From Alteromonas sp. BMJM2 (GTDB lineage Bacteria; Pseudomonadota; Gammaproteobacteria; Enterobacterales; Alteromonadaceae), in the NCBI RefSeq assembly GCF_027257845.1, contig NZ_JAPVOT010000001.1:496001-560000 (forward strand): 64,000 nt of DNA. Direction: 5' to 3'. The notes under the pieces were generated by a model that ran no database searches, was not told where the DNA came from, and saw only the letters and a list, made by a program, of their open reading frames with translations. The position numbers were made by a program, and so were the translations under genes. This document shows positions 27,797 to 38,436 of this stretch, piece after piece (the stretch's first letter is position 1; every line of letters begins with the position of its first letter).

Positions 27797-27936
27797 AATT
27801 ACATTATTTACCGGTAGTATCTTTGTGTAGCTAAACGCAAAAGAGTGTGGAGTTTAGGGGTTAGGTTGTTACAACACAGTGTTTTGCGATTTTAATGCCA
27901 ATCGCTTTTAAACACTATCATTTAAAACGGTATGTT

Positions 27937-28848
27937 TTAAAACAACGTGTCTTGCTTAGGGTTTTTCGTTATAGAAAGTGTTGGTAGCGGCGATTTTGTA
28001 TGTTTTTCGTTGTACATGGCAATAAACAAAGACGCCAACCACGGCGCATCCTTATTATCAGGTCGATGACAGAAGAAGTAGGGAGACTTGCCTTCAATAC
28101 GCCACTGATGAATTTTGCTTACCCAGGGACGAAGGCACGCGGTATTGTCTTCTTCACTATCGTTGCCCACAAAGCGCACAACGGGTTTTTGGCCGGTAGC
28201 GATAACATTCACTGGCACTTTGGGCTTCTTACCTCTTACTTCTCTTACTATCTCGCTGGTCACGGGTCCTGTGAATAGGGCTCTGGTATCCATGATGATG
28301 CGGTTTGCCTTGTGTTTAATCAGCAGTTGATTAAACGCTTTTTCAGCCTCTGACTTAGCAAAAAATTGCAAATGTCGCACTTCTACTGCCACGGCAACAG
28401 ATGTGGGAATAAGGCTTAAAAATGTATCGAGTACAGATAGCTTATCAGGACCAAAGCTAGCGGGTAATTGAACCATCATCACGCCGAGCTTGTGCTTGAG
28501 AGGGGCGAGCAGTGACAACTGTTGCCGTATTTCATCTTCACAATGCCGTAGTTGATTTACATGCGTGATTTGCTGGTTGAATTTGAAAGCAAAGGAGAAG
28601 TGTGAGGGCACTGAGTCTGCCCAGCGCGCTACCGCATCTGCATCGGGAAGGGAATAGAAAGTGGTATTACCCTCAACGGTATTACATTCATTGGCGTAAT
28701 GGATTAGCTGGCTTTGTGCCTTGGGAAATGAGGCAAACCATGAATTTGGCCAATGGCTATGCTGCCACATGGGCAACCCAATGAATACAGGCGGTAAGTT
28801 TTGCTGGGCGTTAACCATATTCGTTGCGGTATTGTTCATATTTGTCAT
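27937..28848 (-). CDS. DUF72 (YecE-like) TIM-barrel protein
   Basis: Protein of 303 aa of the DUF72 family. Typical elements are HSHWPNSWFASFPKAQSQLIHYANECNTVEGNTTFY, seen here in pieces, then FSFAFKFNQQITHV, LGVMMVQLPASFGPD and VAVEVRHLQFF. The very N-terminal 20 residues (MTNMNNTATNMVNAQQNLPP) are low in complexity, so a slightly later start is possible. No enzymatic activity is established for the family. Divergent from aspS across 233 bases, which hold the two promoters but no other gene. Confidence 0.85.
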   Translation of the reverse strand: MTNMNNTATNMVNAQQNLPPVFIGLPMWQHSHWPNSWFASFPKAQSQLIHYANECNTVEGNTTFYSLPDADAVARWADSVPSHFSFAFKFNQQITHVNQLRHCEDEIRQQLSLLAPLKHKLGVMMVQLPASFGPDKLSVLDTFLSLIPTSVAVAVEVRHLQFFAKSEAEKAFNQLLIKHKANRIIMDTRALFTGPVTSEIVREVRGKKPKVPVNVIATGQKPVVRFVGNDSEEDNTACLRPWVSKIHQWRIEGKSPYFFCHRPDNKDAPWLASLFIAMYNEKHTKSPLPTLSITKNPKQDTLF

Positions 28849-29081
28849 TGGGCTTTACGACGCATTTGTTTATACTATGCGACCTTAAATCTAATACATT
28901 AAACGTGATAGCTTCTTTGGAGCTTCTGTAATAACAAAAGTGCTTATAACTCCCTCGTGCTGCTATTTCGTATATAGTTTTATGAATTCTCAGAAGAGGC
29001 GTCAGTGTAGAGCATTAGTTCAGTGCCATAAAGTACGCAAATCATCACGTTAAGCAAGAAAATTATCAGGGGTCAACGACC

Positions 29082-30842
29082 ATGCGCACAGATTACTGTG
29101 GGAACATCGATTCAACTTACATTGGGCAAGAAGTCACACTTTGTGGCTGGGTTAACAAACGTCGTGACTTAGGTGGCGTCATCTTTATCGACCTTCGCGA
29201 CAGAGAAGGGATTGTACAGGTTGTTTTCGACCCTGATTTACCTGATGTACTTTCTGTTGCTAATACTCTTCGCGGTGAGTTTTGTGTAAAGCTAACCGGT
29301 AAAGTTCGCGCTCGTCCAGAAGGACAGATTAATAAAGAAATGCGCACAGGTGGAATTGAGATCTTAGGCACGGGCCTTGAAGTTATCAATAAATCTGACG
29401 TACTTCCTCTTGACTGGAATCAAGAAAACTCTGAAGAGCAACGCTTGCGCTACCGTTACCTCGACCTACGTCGCCCGGTAATGAGCCAGCGTTTACAGTT
29501 CAGAGCGAAAGTCACTGGCGCAGTTCGCCGCTTCCTAGAAGAAGAAGGCTTTTTAGATATCGAAACGCCTATTCTTACAAAGGCGACACCAGAAGGCGCG
29601 CGAGACTATTTGGTGCCAAGTCGTACGCACAAAGGTGAGTTTTTCGCACTACCTCAATCGCCTCAGCTATTTAAACAACTGCTAATGATGTCAGGCATGG
29701 ACCGCTATTACCAAATAGTAAAGTGTTTCAGAGACGAAGATTTACGTGCCGACCGTCAGCCAGAATTTACCCAAATCGATATCGAAACGACGTTCCTCGA
29801 TGCGCAAAGCGTGATGGGTATTACCGAGCGTATGATCCGCGACTTGTTTAACAAGATGCTTGACGTAGACCTTGGCGATTTCCCTCAAATGACTTACGCA
29901 GAAGCGATGAAGCGCTTTGGAAGTGATAAGCCTGATTTGCGTAACCCTCTTGAACTTACCGACGTTGCCGATTTACTAGAGAAGGTTGAATTTAAAGTAT
30001 TCAGTGGACCAGCTAACGACCCGAAAGGCCGTGTAAGCGCCATTCGTGTACCTGGCGGTGCAACGCTTTCCCGTAAGCAAATAGACGAGTACACCAAGTT
30101 TGTTGGAATCTATGGTGCGAAAGGCCTAGCGTGGATTAAAGTGAACGAGCTTGCACCTGGGCAAGAAGGCCTGCAGTCGCCAGTACTTAAGTTCTTAAGC
30201 GAAGATGTGACTGATGCTATTATCCAGCGTACAGGTGCTCAAGCGGGTGACATTCTTTTATTCGGTGCGGATGATTACACCGTAGTGACAGAATCCATGG
30301 GCGCACTTCGTTTAAAATTAGGCGAAGACTTTGAATTGCTAGAGGGCGAATGGAAGCCGCTGTGGGTTGTTGATTTCCCTATGTTTGAGGAATTTGATGG
30401 TCAGCTTCACGCTATTCACCATCCATTCACGGCACCACGCGGGCTAACGCCTGAAGAGCTAAAAGCCAACCCGGTTGGCGCATTGTCTGATGCCTACGAT
30501 ATGGTGCTTAACGGCGTTGAATTAGGCGGCGGCTCGGTTCGTATTCACGATGAGAATATGCAGTCTACCGTGTTCAATATTTTAGGAATAGACGACGAAG
30601 AAGCGAAAAATAAATTTGGTTTCTTACTCGATGCCCTTCGTTTTGGTGCTCCGCCTCACGCCGGTTTAGCCTTTGGTTTAGATCGCCTTGTCATGTTGAT
30701 GACAGGGGCTACTTCTATTCGCGATGTGATGGCGTTTCCTAAAACTACCACTGCGGCTTGCCCACTTACATCGGCACCAAGCCCAGCTAATCCGCAGCAG
30801 CTTGAAGACTTGGCCATTGCGACGGTGAAGAAGCAATCTTAA
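29082..30842 (+). CDS. aspS: Aspartyl-tRNA synthetase
   Basis: Class II synthetase charging tRNA-Asp, bacterial type of 586 aa. An N-terminal anticodon-binding OB fold ([20 protein letters not shown]) is followed by class II motifs 1 and 2 ([20 protein letters not shown] and [20 protein letters not shown]), the bacterial GAD insertion, and motif 3 ([16 protein letters not shown]). Three bases separate it from nudB, so the genes form an operon running on into ruvC. Confidence 0.98.
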   Translation: MRTDYCGNIDSTYIGQEVTLCGWVNKRRDLGGVIFIDLRDREGIVQVVFDPDLPDVLSVANTLRGEFCVKLTGKVRARPEGQINKEMRTGGIEILGTGLEVINKSDVLPLDWNQENSEEQRLRYRYLDLRRPVMSQRLQFRAKVTGAVRRFLEEEGFLDIETPILTKATPEGARDYLVPSRTHKGEFFALPQSPQLFKQLLMMSGMDRYYQIVKCFRDEDLRADRQPEFTQIDIETTFLDAQSVMGITERMIRDLFNKMLDVDLGDFPQMTYAEAMKRFGSDKPDLRNPLELTDVADLLEKVEFKVFSGPANDPKGRVSAIRVPGGATLSRKQIDEYTKFVGIYGAKGLAWIKVNELAPGQEGLQSPVLKFLSEDVTDAIIQRTGAQAGDILLFGADDYTVVTESMGALRLKLGEDFELLEGEWKPLWVVDFPMFEEFDGQLHAIHHPFTAPRGLTPEELKANPVGALSDAYDMVLNGVELGGGSVRIHDENMQSTVFNILGIDDEEAKNKFGFLLDALRFGAPPHAGLAFGLDRLVMLMTGATSIRDVMAFPKTTTAACPLTSAPSPANPQQLEDLAIATVKKQS

Positions 30843-30845
30843 TTT

Positions 30846-31286
30846 ATGGCCTATAAAAAGCCAGAATCAGCGATGGTGGTGTTGTTTGATGAACACCACC
30901 GAGTGCTGTTATTGCAAAGAATGGACGATGCGTCTTTTTGGCAATCTGTCACTGGCGCGTTAGAAGAGGGCGAAATGCCCATCGAAACAGCCTATCGAGA
31001 GGTGGCTGAAGAAACCGGTATTGATGCCAAAGCCTTAGGTTTGACTATCACCAATCACAACAAGCAAAACCAATACGTTATTCGTGAGCGATGGCGTCAC
31101 CGCTACCCACCGGGTACGCTTCATAACACTGAACATGTATTTTCCCTTCAAGTGAGTAGTAAAGCACCGATAGCCCTTACAGAACATCTTCAGTACGAAT
31201 GGGTATCAAAAGATGAGGCGTTAGCACGCTTATGGTCTCCTTCAAACAAAGAGGCGGTATCTTTGTTTGTACCGAGTAAGGCTTAA
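30846..31286 (+). CDS. nudB: Dihydroneopterin triphosphate diphosphatase (Nudix)
   Basis: Removes pyrophosphate from dihydroneopterin triphosphate in folate synthesis, also acting on dATP. 146 aa. The Nudix box is complete: [20 protein letters not shown] followed by TG. N-terminal [13 protein letters not shown] and [10 protein letters not shown] match NudB. It sits between aspS and ruvC, the usual gammaproteobacterial order, and its stop overlaps the ruvC start by one base. Confidence 0.92.
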   Translation: MAYKKPESAMVVLFDEHHRVLLLQRMDDASFWQSVTGALEEGEMPIETAYREVAEETGIDAKALGLTITNHNKQNQYVIRERWRHRYPPGTLHNTEHVFSLQVSSKAPIALTEHLQYEWVSKDEALARLWSPSNKEAVSLFVPSKA

Positions 31287-31804
31287 TGGTTATACTGGGT
31301 ATAGATCCAGGTTCTAGGATCACAGGCTACGGTTTAATAGCGCGAAAGCAGGGTAAGCTGGTATATGTGGCGAGCGGTTGTATTCGAGTAGGCACTACCG
31401 ATTTACCTTCTCGTTTGGCAAATATATTTACCGGCGTGGGCGACATTATTCGCCAATATAACCCATCGCAGTTTGCTATCGAACAAGTGTTTATGGCTAA
31501 AAACCCAGACTCTGCGTTAAAGCTTGGTCAGGCAAGGGGCGCTGCAATAGTGGCGGCAACCCAATCTCAGCTTCCTGTTGCCGAGTACAGCGCAAGGCAA
31601 ATTAAACAGGCAGTGGTAGGTAAAGGTAACGCTGATAAAACACAAGTTCAGCATATGGTGAAACACCTGCTGAACTTAAGTGGGACACCTCAGGCCGATG
31701 CGGCAGATGCACTTGCTGTAGCACTTTGCCATGCTAATACCGAACAAAGCCTGATCAATATGGCAGGCCAAGCTCGGAAAACCGTTCGCGGTCGTTTGCG
31801 TTAA
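31286..31804 (+). CDS. ruvC: Holliday junction endonuclease RuvC
   Basis: Resolves Holliday junctions by paired nicks. 172 aa. Catalytic acidic residues are seen in [14 protein letters not shown], the IEQVFM segment and [12 protein letters not shown]. The ATG overlaps the nudB stop by one base. A 53-base gap separates it from ruvA, with no LexA-like box that I could recognise. Confidence 0.97.
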   Translation: MVILGIDPGSRITGYGLIARKQGKLVYVASGCIRVGTTDLPSRLANIFTGVGDIIRQYNPSQFAIEQVFMAKNPDSALKLGQARGAAIVAATQSQLPVAEYSARQIKQAVVGKGNADKTQVQHMVKHLLNLSGTPQADAADALAVALCHANTEQSLINMAGQARKTVRGRLR

Positions 31805-31857
31805 TTTTCTAGAACCAATCCTTTTTAAGCATTCAAGCGCGCACAAAGAGAAGATAA

Positions 31858-32478
31858 ATGATTGGACGAATTCGCGGTATGTTGGCTGAAAAGCAGCCAC
31901 CAGAAATTCTTGTAGATGTAGCCGGTGTAGGTTACGAAATACACATGCCTATGACGAGCTTCTACCAACTGCCTGCAGTAGGTGATGAAGTTGTGGTTTA
32001 TACCCATTTTGTGGTTCGTGAAGACGCTCAGTTGCTGTTTGGTTTTGCCGATAAGTTAGAGCGCGGGTTATTTCGAGAGCTAATAAAGGCAAATGGTGTT
32101 GGACCAAAACTCGGTTTGGCTATTTTATCGGGAATGTCGGCTCCCCAGTTTCTGGCTAGCGTGCAAAATGAAGACGTTTCTGCATTGGTTAGCTTGCCAG
32201 GTATTGGCAAAAAAACCGCTGAACGCTTAGTGGTTGAGCTTAAAGACCGGTTGGCTAAGTTTGGAAAGATGCAAAGTGTGGCTGTTCCCGCGCCTAGTAG
32301 CGACCTTCTCTCTGGTAGTACCATAGTTGCTGTAAACAGCGCACGAGAAGAAGCGCAAAGCGCACTTATTGCTCTGGGTTATAAACCCGCGCAAGCCAGT
32401 AAGTTGGTGGATAGCGTTTACAAAGACGGTATGGAAAGTGAATCCCTGATACGTGAAGCGCTAAAAGCGGCCCTGTAA
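31858..32478 (+). CDS. ruvA: Holliday junction DNA-binding protein RuvA
   Basis: Tetrameric junction-binding subunit of the RuvAB branch-migration motor. 206 aa. Domain I OB fold ([20 protein letters not shown]), helix-hairpin-helix motifs ([19 protein letters not shown] and [20 protein letters not shown]) and the flexible C-terminal domain III ([16 protein letters not shown]) are all present. ruvB follows after 54 bases. Confidence 0.98.
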   Translation: MIGRIRGMLAEKQPPEILVDVAGVGYEIHMPMTSFYQLPAVGDEVVVYTHFVVREDAQLLFGFADKLERGLFRELIKANGVGPKLGLAILSGMSAPQFLASVQNEDVSALVSLPGIGKKTAERLVVELKDRLAKFGKMQSVAVPAPSSDLLSGSTIVAVNSAREEAQSALIALGYKPAQASKLVDSVYKDGMESESLIREALKAAL

Positions 32479-32532
32479 TAACGGTGCGGTATAAAAAATA
32501 CTGCAGCCATTTTATTAAAAAGTAGACGAACT

Positions 32533-33537
32533 ATGATAGAAGCCGACAGACTCATTACGCCGGACGCCAGTACAGAAGATGAAGTAATTGATCGCGCTAT
32601 TCGTCCGAAAATGTTGGATGACTACACGGGGCAACCTCACGTTTGCGAGCAAATGGAAATCTTTATCCAAGCTGCACGCAATCGAGAAGATGCGCTTGAC
32701 CATCTTTTAATATTCGGCCCTCCTGGGCTTGGAAAAACAACCCTAGCAAATATCGTCGCTAACGAAATGGGCGTGAATATTAAAACCACATCTGGACCGG
32801 TTTTGGAAAAAGCGGGTGATTTAGCCGCGCTTTTAACTAATCTCGATAAAAATGACGTTCTTTTTATCGATGAAATACATCGCTTGAGCCCTGTAGTGGA
32901 AGAAATTCTCTACCCTGCAATGGAAGATTATCAGCTCGATATTATGATAGGCGAGGGGCCTGCAGCTCGTTCAATAAAGCTCGACCTGCCTCCATTTACG
33001 CTTGTAGGTGCAACAACCCGTGCTGGCTCACTAACATCTCCATTACGAGATCGTTTCGGTATCGTACAGCGTCTAGAATTTTATTCGGTGAAAGACCTAA
33101 CCACTATTGTGTCTAGAAGCGCCAGCTATCTTAACTTGGCGATGACCGAAGAAGGCTCCAGAGAAATCGCCTGTCGAGCTAGGGGGACGCCTCGTATTGC
33201 TAATCGTCTGCTTAGACGAGTAAGGGATTATGCAGAAATTAAGTCTGATGGCACAGTAGGTGCAGACACCGCGGCCAAAGCCCTTGATATGCTCGATGTA
33301 GATAAAGAAGGCTTCGACTATATGGATAGAAAATTACTTTCGGCCATTATAGAAAAATTCGATGGCGGTCCTGTGGGCTTAGATAATCTCGCTGCAGCTA
33401 TCGGAGAAGAGAAAGAAACTATCGAGGATGTGATTGAACCCTTCCTTATTCAACAAGGCTTTTTGCAGCGAACGCCAAGAGGTCGTATAGCGTCTCAGCG
33501 TGCTTACCTTCATTTTGGCTTTACTCCTGAGCAATAA
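32533..33537 (+). CDS. ruvB: Holliday junction branch-migration helicase RuvB
   Basis: Hexameric AAA+ motor of branch migration. 334 aa. Walker [16 protein letters not shown], Walker [12 protein letters not shown], sensor 1 VGATTRAG and the arginine finger in PLRDRFGI are visible. A winged-helix end closes the protein ([19 protein letters not shown]). Last gene of the ruv run. No T-rich terminator for this strand follows within 150 bases. Confidence 0.98.
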   Translation: MIEADRLITPDASTEDEVIDRAIRPKMLDDYTGQPHVCEQMEIFIQAARNREDALDHLLIFGPPGLGKTTLANIVANEMGVNIKTTSGPVLEKAGDLAALLTNLDKNDVLFIDEIHRLSPVVEEILYPAMEDYQLDIMIGEGPAARSIKLDLPPFTLVGATTRAGSLTSPLRDRFGIVQRLEFYSVKDLTTIVSRSASYLNLAMTEEGSREIACRARGTPRIANRLLRRVRDYAEIKSDGTVGADTAAKALDMLDVDKEGFDYMDRKLLSAIIEKFDGGPVGLDNLAAAIGEEKETIEDVIEPFLIQQGFLQRTPRGRIASQRAYLHFGFTPEQ

Positions 33538-33697
33538 GAGCTTTCTGCCTGTGCAATTGAATAGTAGAGCTGGTGGTAACGTTTAAACGCCAGCTTTTGA
33601 CCCTTGAGCAATAAGGCGATTGAAGCAACTGATGCGATTTCTGTTTCGAAGCATTTCAACGAAGCACATCGGCGAATAGCTGAGGGAAATTCAAGAC

Positions 33698-33830
33698 AAA
33701 AAAAAGCCCGCTCATAGAGCGGGCTAAAACAACAAGTGTTGAAGGAAATAAATCCAGGGAACTCATGTCTAACAGGAGATTAACTCGTGCATGACCGTGC
33801 TAGGCACCATCACGCTCTGTGCGACTGATG
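33698..33830 (-). ncRNA. Candidate trans-acting sRNA between ruvB and ybgC, minus strand
   Basis: An orphan rho-independent terminator (AGCCCGCTC, loop, GAGCGGGCT, then nine T on the minus strand) has no protein gene upstream on its strand. About 130 bases away on the same strand lies a promoter with a perfect TATAAT (33842-33837) and TTGTGC (33864-33859), 16 bp apart. The predicted RNA of about 133 nt begins with a stable hairpin (CATCA..CGC/GCG..TGATG), then a GTGC/GCAC hairpin, an unpaired central stretch and the terminator. No matching known sRNA was recognised. No ORF of note lies in it on either strand. Confidence 0.6.
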
Positions 33831-34051
33831 CGATGCATTATAGAGACCTATTGAAATTGCACAATTGAGTAAAATTACATTTTTGAGTTAGAAAAACTAA
33901 TGCGTTAATTGAATGTTATGTGTTGGTTGTTAAAACATTAAAGCTCAGTCTTGATGCTGTCTTAAGGCTTGTTTTAAAATGTTGTTTATCGCAATTTAAC
34001 CACTATTAATCTGCCTTGTAGATGAATTTATTTATTGTTAAAGGAATAGTT

Positions 34052-34450
34052 ATGCACCAACATCAAATAAGAGTGTATTACGAAGATACGGATGCTGGCG
34101 GTATCGTGTATTACGCTAATTATCTTAAGTTTATGGAGAGGGCGCGTACTGAGTGGCTTAGAGGCCTAGGGTTTGAGCAAGACACTTTAATGGAACAATC
34201 TATCGCTTTTGTCGTCAAACGCGTTGAGATGCATAACTATGCGCCAGCGAGGTTCAATGAACTGTTGAGTATTGAGACTCGCGTTGTAGAATTGAAAGGC
34301 GCTAGTATGACGTTTCAACAACTCATAAATAATAACAACGGCATTAAATTGGTATCTGCGGATATTCAAGTTGCCTGTGTCGACTTGGCTACTATGAAGC
34401 CAAAACGACTACCACGTACTTTGTTAGGGGAAATTTCGCGTGTCATCTGA
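34052..34450 (+). CDS. ybgC: Acyl-CoA thioesterase YbgC
   Basis: Hotdog-fold thioesterase of the tol-pal cluster, 132 aa. The 4-hydroxybenzoyl-CoA-type motif with catalytic Asp is clear: [20 protein letters not shown]. The ATG at 34052 is supported by AAGGAATAG just upstream; an earlier ATG at 34022 has none. The gene overlaps tolQ by 11 bases. Confidence 0.93.
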   Translation: MHQHQIRVYYEDTDAGGIVYYANYLKFMERARTEWLRGLGFEQDTLMEQSIAFVVKRVEMHNYAPARFNELLSIETRVVELKGASMTFQQLINNNNGIKLVSADIQVACVDLATMKPKRLPRTLLGEISRVI

Positions 34451-35123
34451 TCTCACATTTATCGGCTTGTTCTTACAAGCAAGTTTCATTGTTCAACTTG
34501 TAATGCTGTTGTTGCTAAGCGTCTCAGTAGCATCATGGACCTTTATCTTTCAGCGCAGTAAAGCCCTTAATGCGGCACGTTCTGAAATGCGCCAATTTGA
34601 AGATAAGTTCTGGTCTGGTGCCGATCTTAACAAGCTCTATCAAGAGTTATCATCAAGAGCCAGCCTTACCGGCATGAGCAGCATTTTTTGTTCAGGTTTT
34701 AAAGAGTTCGTGAGATTACGTAAATCCAACACCCCAACCAACGGTATTGTAGATGGCACTTACCGCGCTATGCGAGTATCTATGTCTCGTCAGGTAGAAG
34801 AGCTTGAGAGTCGCCTGCCATTTTTAGCAACGGCAGGCTCGATTAGCCCATACATTGGCCTATTCGGTACGGTATGGGGAATTATGAATGCGTTTATCGC
34901 GTTAGGCGAAGTACAGCAAGCAACCCTTGCGATGGTGGCGCCAGGAATTGCAGAGGCGCTCATCGCTACTGCTATTGGTTTATTTGCTGCAATTCCTGCG
35001 GTTATTGCTTACAACCGTTTCAGCCATCAAGTTGAAAAGTTGGAAAATAGCTACGGTAATTTCATGGAAGAATTCTCAGCAATTCTTCATCGCCAGGCTG
35101 CTGCCCAAGCACATCAGGTTTAA
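34440..35123 (+). CDS. tolQ: Tol-Pal system proton channel subunit TolQ
   Basis: Inner-membrane motor subunit, ExbB/MotA family, 227 aa. TM1 ([20 protein letters not shown]), a cytoplasmic loop, and TM2 and TM3 ([19 protein letters not shown] and [20 protein letters not shown]) are the family's conserved helices. It uses a GTG start inside the ybgC 3' end, indicating translational coupling. Confidence 0.97.
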   Translation: MSSDLTFIGLFLQASFIVQLVMLLLLSVSVASWTFIFQRSKALNAARSEMRQFEDKFWSGADLNKLYQELSSRASLTGMSSIFCSGFKEFVRLRKSNTPTNGIVDGTYRAMRVSMSRQVEELESRLPFLATAGSISPYIGLFGTVWGIMNAFIALGEVQQATLAMVAPGIAEALIATAIGLFAAIPAVIAYNRFSHQVEKLENSYGNFMEEFSAILHRQAAAQAHQV

Positions 35124-35146
35124 GCGTTACCGCGGAGGTTGTTGCT

Positions 35147-35566
35147 ATGTATGTGAGAAAACGCCGTAGGCCGGTATCAGAAATCAATGTGGTTCCTTAC
35201 ATCGACGTTATGTTGGTACTACTTATCATCTTTATGGTGACTGCGCCTTTAATATCTCAAGGGGTAAAAGTGGATTTGCCGAAAGCAAGTGCAAACCCTA
35301 TAGAGCAGGAAGATAATCCGCCTATTATCGCGTCGGTTGATGTGAAGGGGAGGTACTTCCTCAATGTGGGTGACGACCAAGAGTCGCCAATTAGTGAAGA
35401 AGAGCTTGGGGCTATTGTCAGTGCCCAACTTCAAAAATCGCCTAACACGCCTGTGGTCGTGAAAGGTGACGGGCAAGTGGCCTACAATGAGGTTATTCAG
35501 CTAATGGTGTTGCTGCAGCAAGCTGGTGTGCCGTCGGTGGGTTTAATGACCGACCCGGTTGAATAG
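35147..35566 (+). CDS. tolR: Tol-Pal system motor subunit TolR
   Basis: Single-pass inner-membrane protein of 139 aa, ExbD family. The cytoplasmic N-terminus RRPVSEINVVPYIDVMLVLL contains the TM Asp that carries protons, followed by IIFMVTAPLISQGVKVDLP. The periplasmic domain forms the rest. An upstream GCGGAGG ribosome binding site is clear. The stop lies 8 bases before the tolA ATG. Confidence 0.97.
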   Translation: MYVRKRRRPVSEINVVPYIDVMLVLLIIFMVTAPLISQGVKVDLPKASANPIEQEDNPPIIASVDVKGRYFLNVGDDQESPISEEELGAIVSAQLQKSPNTPVVVKGDGQVAYNEVIQLMVLLQQAGVPSVGLMTDPVE

Positions 35567-35573
35567 GCACCGT

Positions 35574-36470
35574 ATGTCTAACCCATCTAAACCAAACAGT
35601 ACCCAAAGTCGCTCTCAGGGCAGCTCGCTGGGCGGCTCTCAGGGCAGTGCTGACAGCTTTGCGAATAGACGCAGCGAAAGGGTAGCGTCAAAACCCAATG
35701 AAAAACAGGGGCTTTATAAGTCCCTTGCGGTTCATGCCGTGGTTGCTATGGTGTTGCTTATTAGCGTCAGTTTTTCCCCCGATCCTCTTCCAAGTCTACC
35801 TAGCAATGCACCCACGATAGAAGCTACGTTTATCGATGCTCAGGCTATTGCGGATAAAAAACGAGTAGAAGCTCAGGCTCAGGCACAAGCCCGCGCTGAA
35901 GAGGCAGAGAAACAGCGTAAAGCCGCCGCTGCAGCCGAGCAAAAACGACAGAGAGCCCTTGCAGATAAGAGAGCTCGGGAGAAACGAGAAGCTCAGGCCG
36001 CAGAGGTTAAAAGACAAAAAGAACTGGAGCGAATAGCCGCTCAAAAAGAAAAAGAGCGCAAAGCACGAGAGGCAAAAGCGAAAGAAGATGCACTAAAAAA
36101 ACAAAAAGAAGCTGCTGAACAAGCAGAAATGGAAAGGATTATGCAAGAGCAACTTGCTCAAGAGCGCGCTGCACAGCAACAAAGGCGTCAAAAACAAGTT
36201 CTCACGGAAGTTGAGCGGTATACAGCATTGATACAGCAAACCATAAAACGGAACTTGTACTCAGACGATAGTTTTGACGGAAAAGTGTGTAGACTGAATA
36301 TTCGGCTAGCGACAACGGGCTTTGTGACCAGTATTCGGGTTTTAGATGGCAATGACGCATTATGCCGGGCGGCAGAAAGCGCAGTTCGACGTGCAGATAA
36401 GCTTCCCGTATCTGATGCCCCCGACGTTTACGAGCAGTTGAAAGATATAACTTTAAAAGTGGAATTATAG
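35574..36470 (+). CDS. tolA: Tol-Pal system membrane-spanning protein TolA
   Basis: Links TolQR to the outer membrane. About 298 aa. It has an unusually long Ser/Gly-rich cytoplasmic N-terminus (residues 1-48, with repeated SQGS), then the TM helix ([18 protein letters not shown]). A long charged Ala/Lys/Glu coiled-coil domain II (residues of about 90-210) leads to a C-terminal TonB/TolA-like domain III with two Cys ([15 protein letters not shown] and [11 protein letters not shown]). The ATG at 35574 is chosen over an upstream TTG overlapping tolR. Confidence 0.93.
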   Translation: MSNPSKPNSTQSRSQGSSLGGSQGSADSFANRRSERVASKPNEKQGLYKSLAVHAVVAMVLLISVSFSPDPLPSLPSNAPTIEATFIDAQAIADKKRVEAQAQAQARAEEAEKQRKAAAAAEQKRQRALADKRAREKREAQAAEVKRQKELERIAAQKEKERKAREAKAKEDALKKQKEAAEQAEMERIMQEQLAQERAAQQQRRQKQVLTEVERYTALIQQTIKRNLYSDDSFDGKVCRLNIRLATTGFVTSIRVLDGNDALCRAAESAVRRADKLPVSDAPDVYEQLKDITLKVEL

Positions 36471-36474
36471 CGGT

Positions 36475-37830
36475 ATGAAAAAACTAGGTTTATGGATAGC
36501 AATGATTTCCTTAGCGGTGAGTGCAAATGCATTTGCCTCTCTGGAGATTGTCATTACCGAAGGGGTGGATAGTGCAAGGCCTATCGGTATTGTCCCGTTT
36601 AAGTGGAAAGGCGAAGGCGCACCTCCTGGGAATATTTCACAAGTTGTTCGCGCTGACTTAATGCGTAGCGGTAAGTTTAATCCTATCTCGGTAGACAGCA
36701 TGCCCCAGTATCCAGAGACGGCAGAAGAGGTAAGTTACACTGCATGGGCAACACTTGGGGTTGATACCGTACTAGTAGGTAGCATTGAACAGCAAAGCGC
36801 AGATAAATTCATTGTGTCTTATCAACTTGTCGATATTTTAAAAGGGCAACTTGATGGTGGAAAAGCGAAAGTGCTGAAAGACGGCGCATTGGTTACAAGC
36901 AATGAACACGTTATTTTGGCACGCCAAGCGTCGATAAGTGCGAGAGACTTTCGTCAGTATGCTCACCGAGTCAGCGATATTGTGTATGAGAAGCTCACCG
37001 GAGTTCGAGGGGCATTCCTAACGAAAATTGCCTATGTGATCGTTCGCGATAGGGAAACCGTTAAAAAACCCTATCAATTAGTGATTGCCGATTACGATGG
37101 TGAGAACGAAACCAGGCTTCTTTCATCTCCAGAGCCATTGATGTCGCCAGTATGGTCACCAGATGGTGAGCGCCTAGCGTACGTGAGCTTTGAGAACCGA
37201 AGACCGCAAATATTTATTCAAAATATTTATACCAGTGAGCGTACGCGTATTACTGATTTTCCAGGAATTAATAGTAGTCCAGCGTTTTCGCCAGACGGCA
37301 AACAGCTTGCCATGGTGCTGTCAAAAGACGGAAATCCTGAAATATACATTATGGATTTAGCGACGAAAAACTTGCGTCGAATTACGCGCAACAGAGCTAT
37401 TGACACAGAGCCAGCTTGGCTTCCAGACGGCAGTGGTCTAATTTTTAGCTCGGAACGGGGTGGTAAACCTCAGATATATAGCGTAAATTTAAATTCAAGG
37501 AAAGTTAGGCGAGTTACCTTTGTTGGCGAACAGAACCTTGGCGGAACTTTAACGCCTGACGGTAAACAAATGGTAGTAGTGAATCAAACGAATGGTAACT
37601 ACCATATTGCCAAACAAATGCTAGACGAAGACTCTCTGCAAGTTCTTACCAGAACGTATTTAGATGAGTCGCCAAGTGTAGCGCCGAATGGAAGCATGAT
37701 TATTTACAGTACCCTTCACGAGGGCAAGCAAGTGTTGTCACTTGTTTCTCTAGACGGGCGCTTTAAAGCTAGGTTACCAGCAGCCAATGGGCAAGTAAAA
37801 TCGCCAAGTTGGTCACCATTTTTGTTCTAA
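36475..37830 (+). CDS. tolB: Tol-Pal system periplasmic beta-propeller TolB
   Basis: Periplasmic Pal partner of 451 aa. A signal peptide ([16 protein letters not shown]) is followed by an N-terminal alpha/beta domain ([20 protein letters not shown]). A six-bladed propeller has repeated SPDG and PDGK motifs, for example [20 protein letters not shown] and [18 protein letters not shown]. It ends SPSWSPFLF, typical of the family. Four bases separate it from tolA. Confidence 0.97.
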   Translation: MKKLGLWIAMISLAVSANAFASLEIVITEGVDSARPIGIVPFKWKGEGAPPGNISQVVRADLMRSGKFNPISVDSMPQYPETAEEVSYTAWATLGVDTVLVGSIEQQSADKFIVSYQLVDILKGQLDGGKAKVLKDGALVTSNEHVILARQASISARDFRQYAHRVSDIVYEKLTGVRGAFLTKIAYVIVRDRETVKKPYQLVIADYDGENETRLLSSPEPLMSPVWSPDGERLAYVSFENRRPQIFIQNIYTSERTRITDFPGINSSPAFSPDGKQLAMVLSKDGNPEIYIMDLATKNLRRITRNRAIDTEPAWLPDGSGLIFSSERGGKPQIYSVNLNSRKVRRVTFVGEQNLGGTLTPDGKQMVVVNQTNGNYHIAKQMLDEDSLQVLTRTYLDESPSVAPNGSMIIYSTLHEGKQVLSLVSLDGRFKARLPAANGQVKSPSWSPFLF

Positions 37831-37869
37831 CAATTTAACGACTAAACAATAAAATTAAGGATTAGTAGG

Positions 37870-38436
37870 ATGCAAATGAATAAAGTGATGAAAAGCTTCA
37901 TTATCGCCTTGCCAGTAGTGACAATGATGGCATGTTCGTCAGGACCTAGCGAAGAAGAGTTAGCGGCAGAACGCAACCGTATGGCACAAGAGCAAGCGCA
38001 AGCAGAATCTGAAGCTCGTGAAGCGGAAGCCCAACGTGTTGAAGCTGAAGCCGCCCAGCGTATGAAGCGCCAAGAAGAAATGGTGCAGCAAGAAATGGAA
38101 GCGCTCAAAAACGATCAAACGGTTTATTTCGACTTTGACCGTGCTAGCATAAAACCAGAATTTCAACGCCTTTTAGACAAGCACGCTATGTTCTTGGTGA
38201 AAAACCCTACCATGAAGGTTACTGTTGAAGGCCACACAGACAGCCGCGGTACGCCAGAATATAACATTGCTCTAGGCGAACGTCGTGCTCAGTCGGTAGA
38301 AACCTACCTACTAAACGCGGGTGTAAGCAGCAGCCAAGTTACGGTTGTTTCTTATGGCGAAGAAAAGCCGGCGGTAATGGGTTCAACTGAGTATGCATTC
38401 GCGCAAAATCGCCGCGGAGTGGTTGTATACCGCTAA
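37870..38436 (+). CDS. pal: Peptidoglycan-associated lipoprotein Pal
   Basis: Outer-membrane lipoprotein binding peptidoglycan. 188 aa. The lipobox is VVTMMACSS, followed by an unusually charged Glu/Ala/Arg linker (residues of about 28-80), longer than in E. coli Pal. The OmpA-like domain follows (VYFDFDRASIKPEFQRLLDK, then TVEGHTDSRGTPEYNIALGE) with the peptidoglycan-binding Asp and Arg. The start is at 37870 or 37876. Its TAA overlaps the cpoB ATG by one base. Confidence 0.96.
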   Translation: MQMNKVMKSFIIALPVVTMMACSSGPSEEELAAERNRMAQEQAQAESEAREAEAQRVEAEAAQRMKRQEEMVQQEMEALKNDQTVYFDFDRASIKPEFQRLLDKHAMFLVKNPTMKVTVEGHTDSRGTPEYNIALGERRAQSVETYLLNAGVSSSQVTVVSYGEEKPAVMGSTEYAFAQNRRGVVVYR

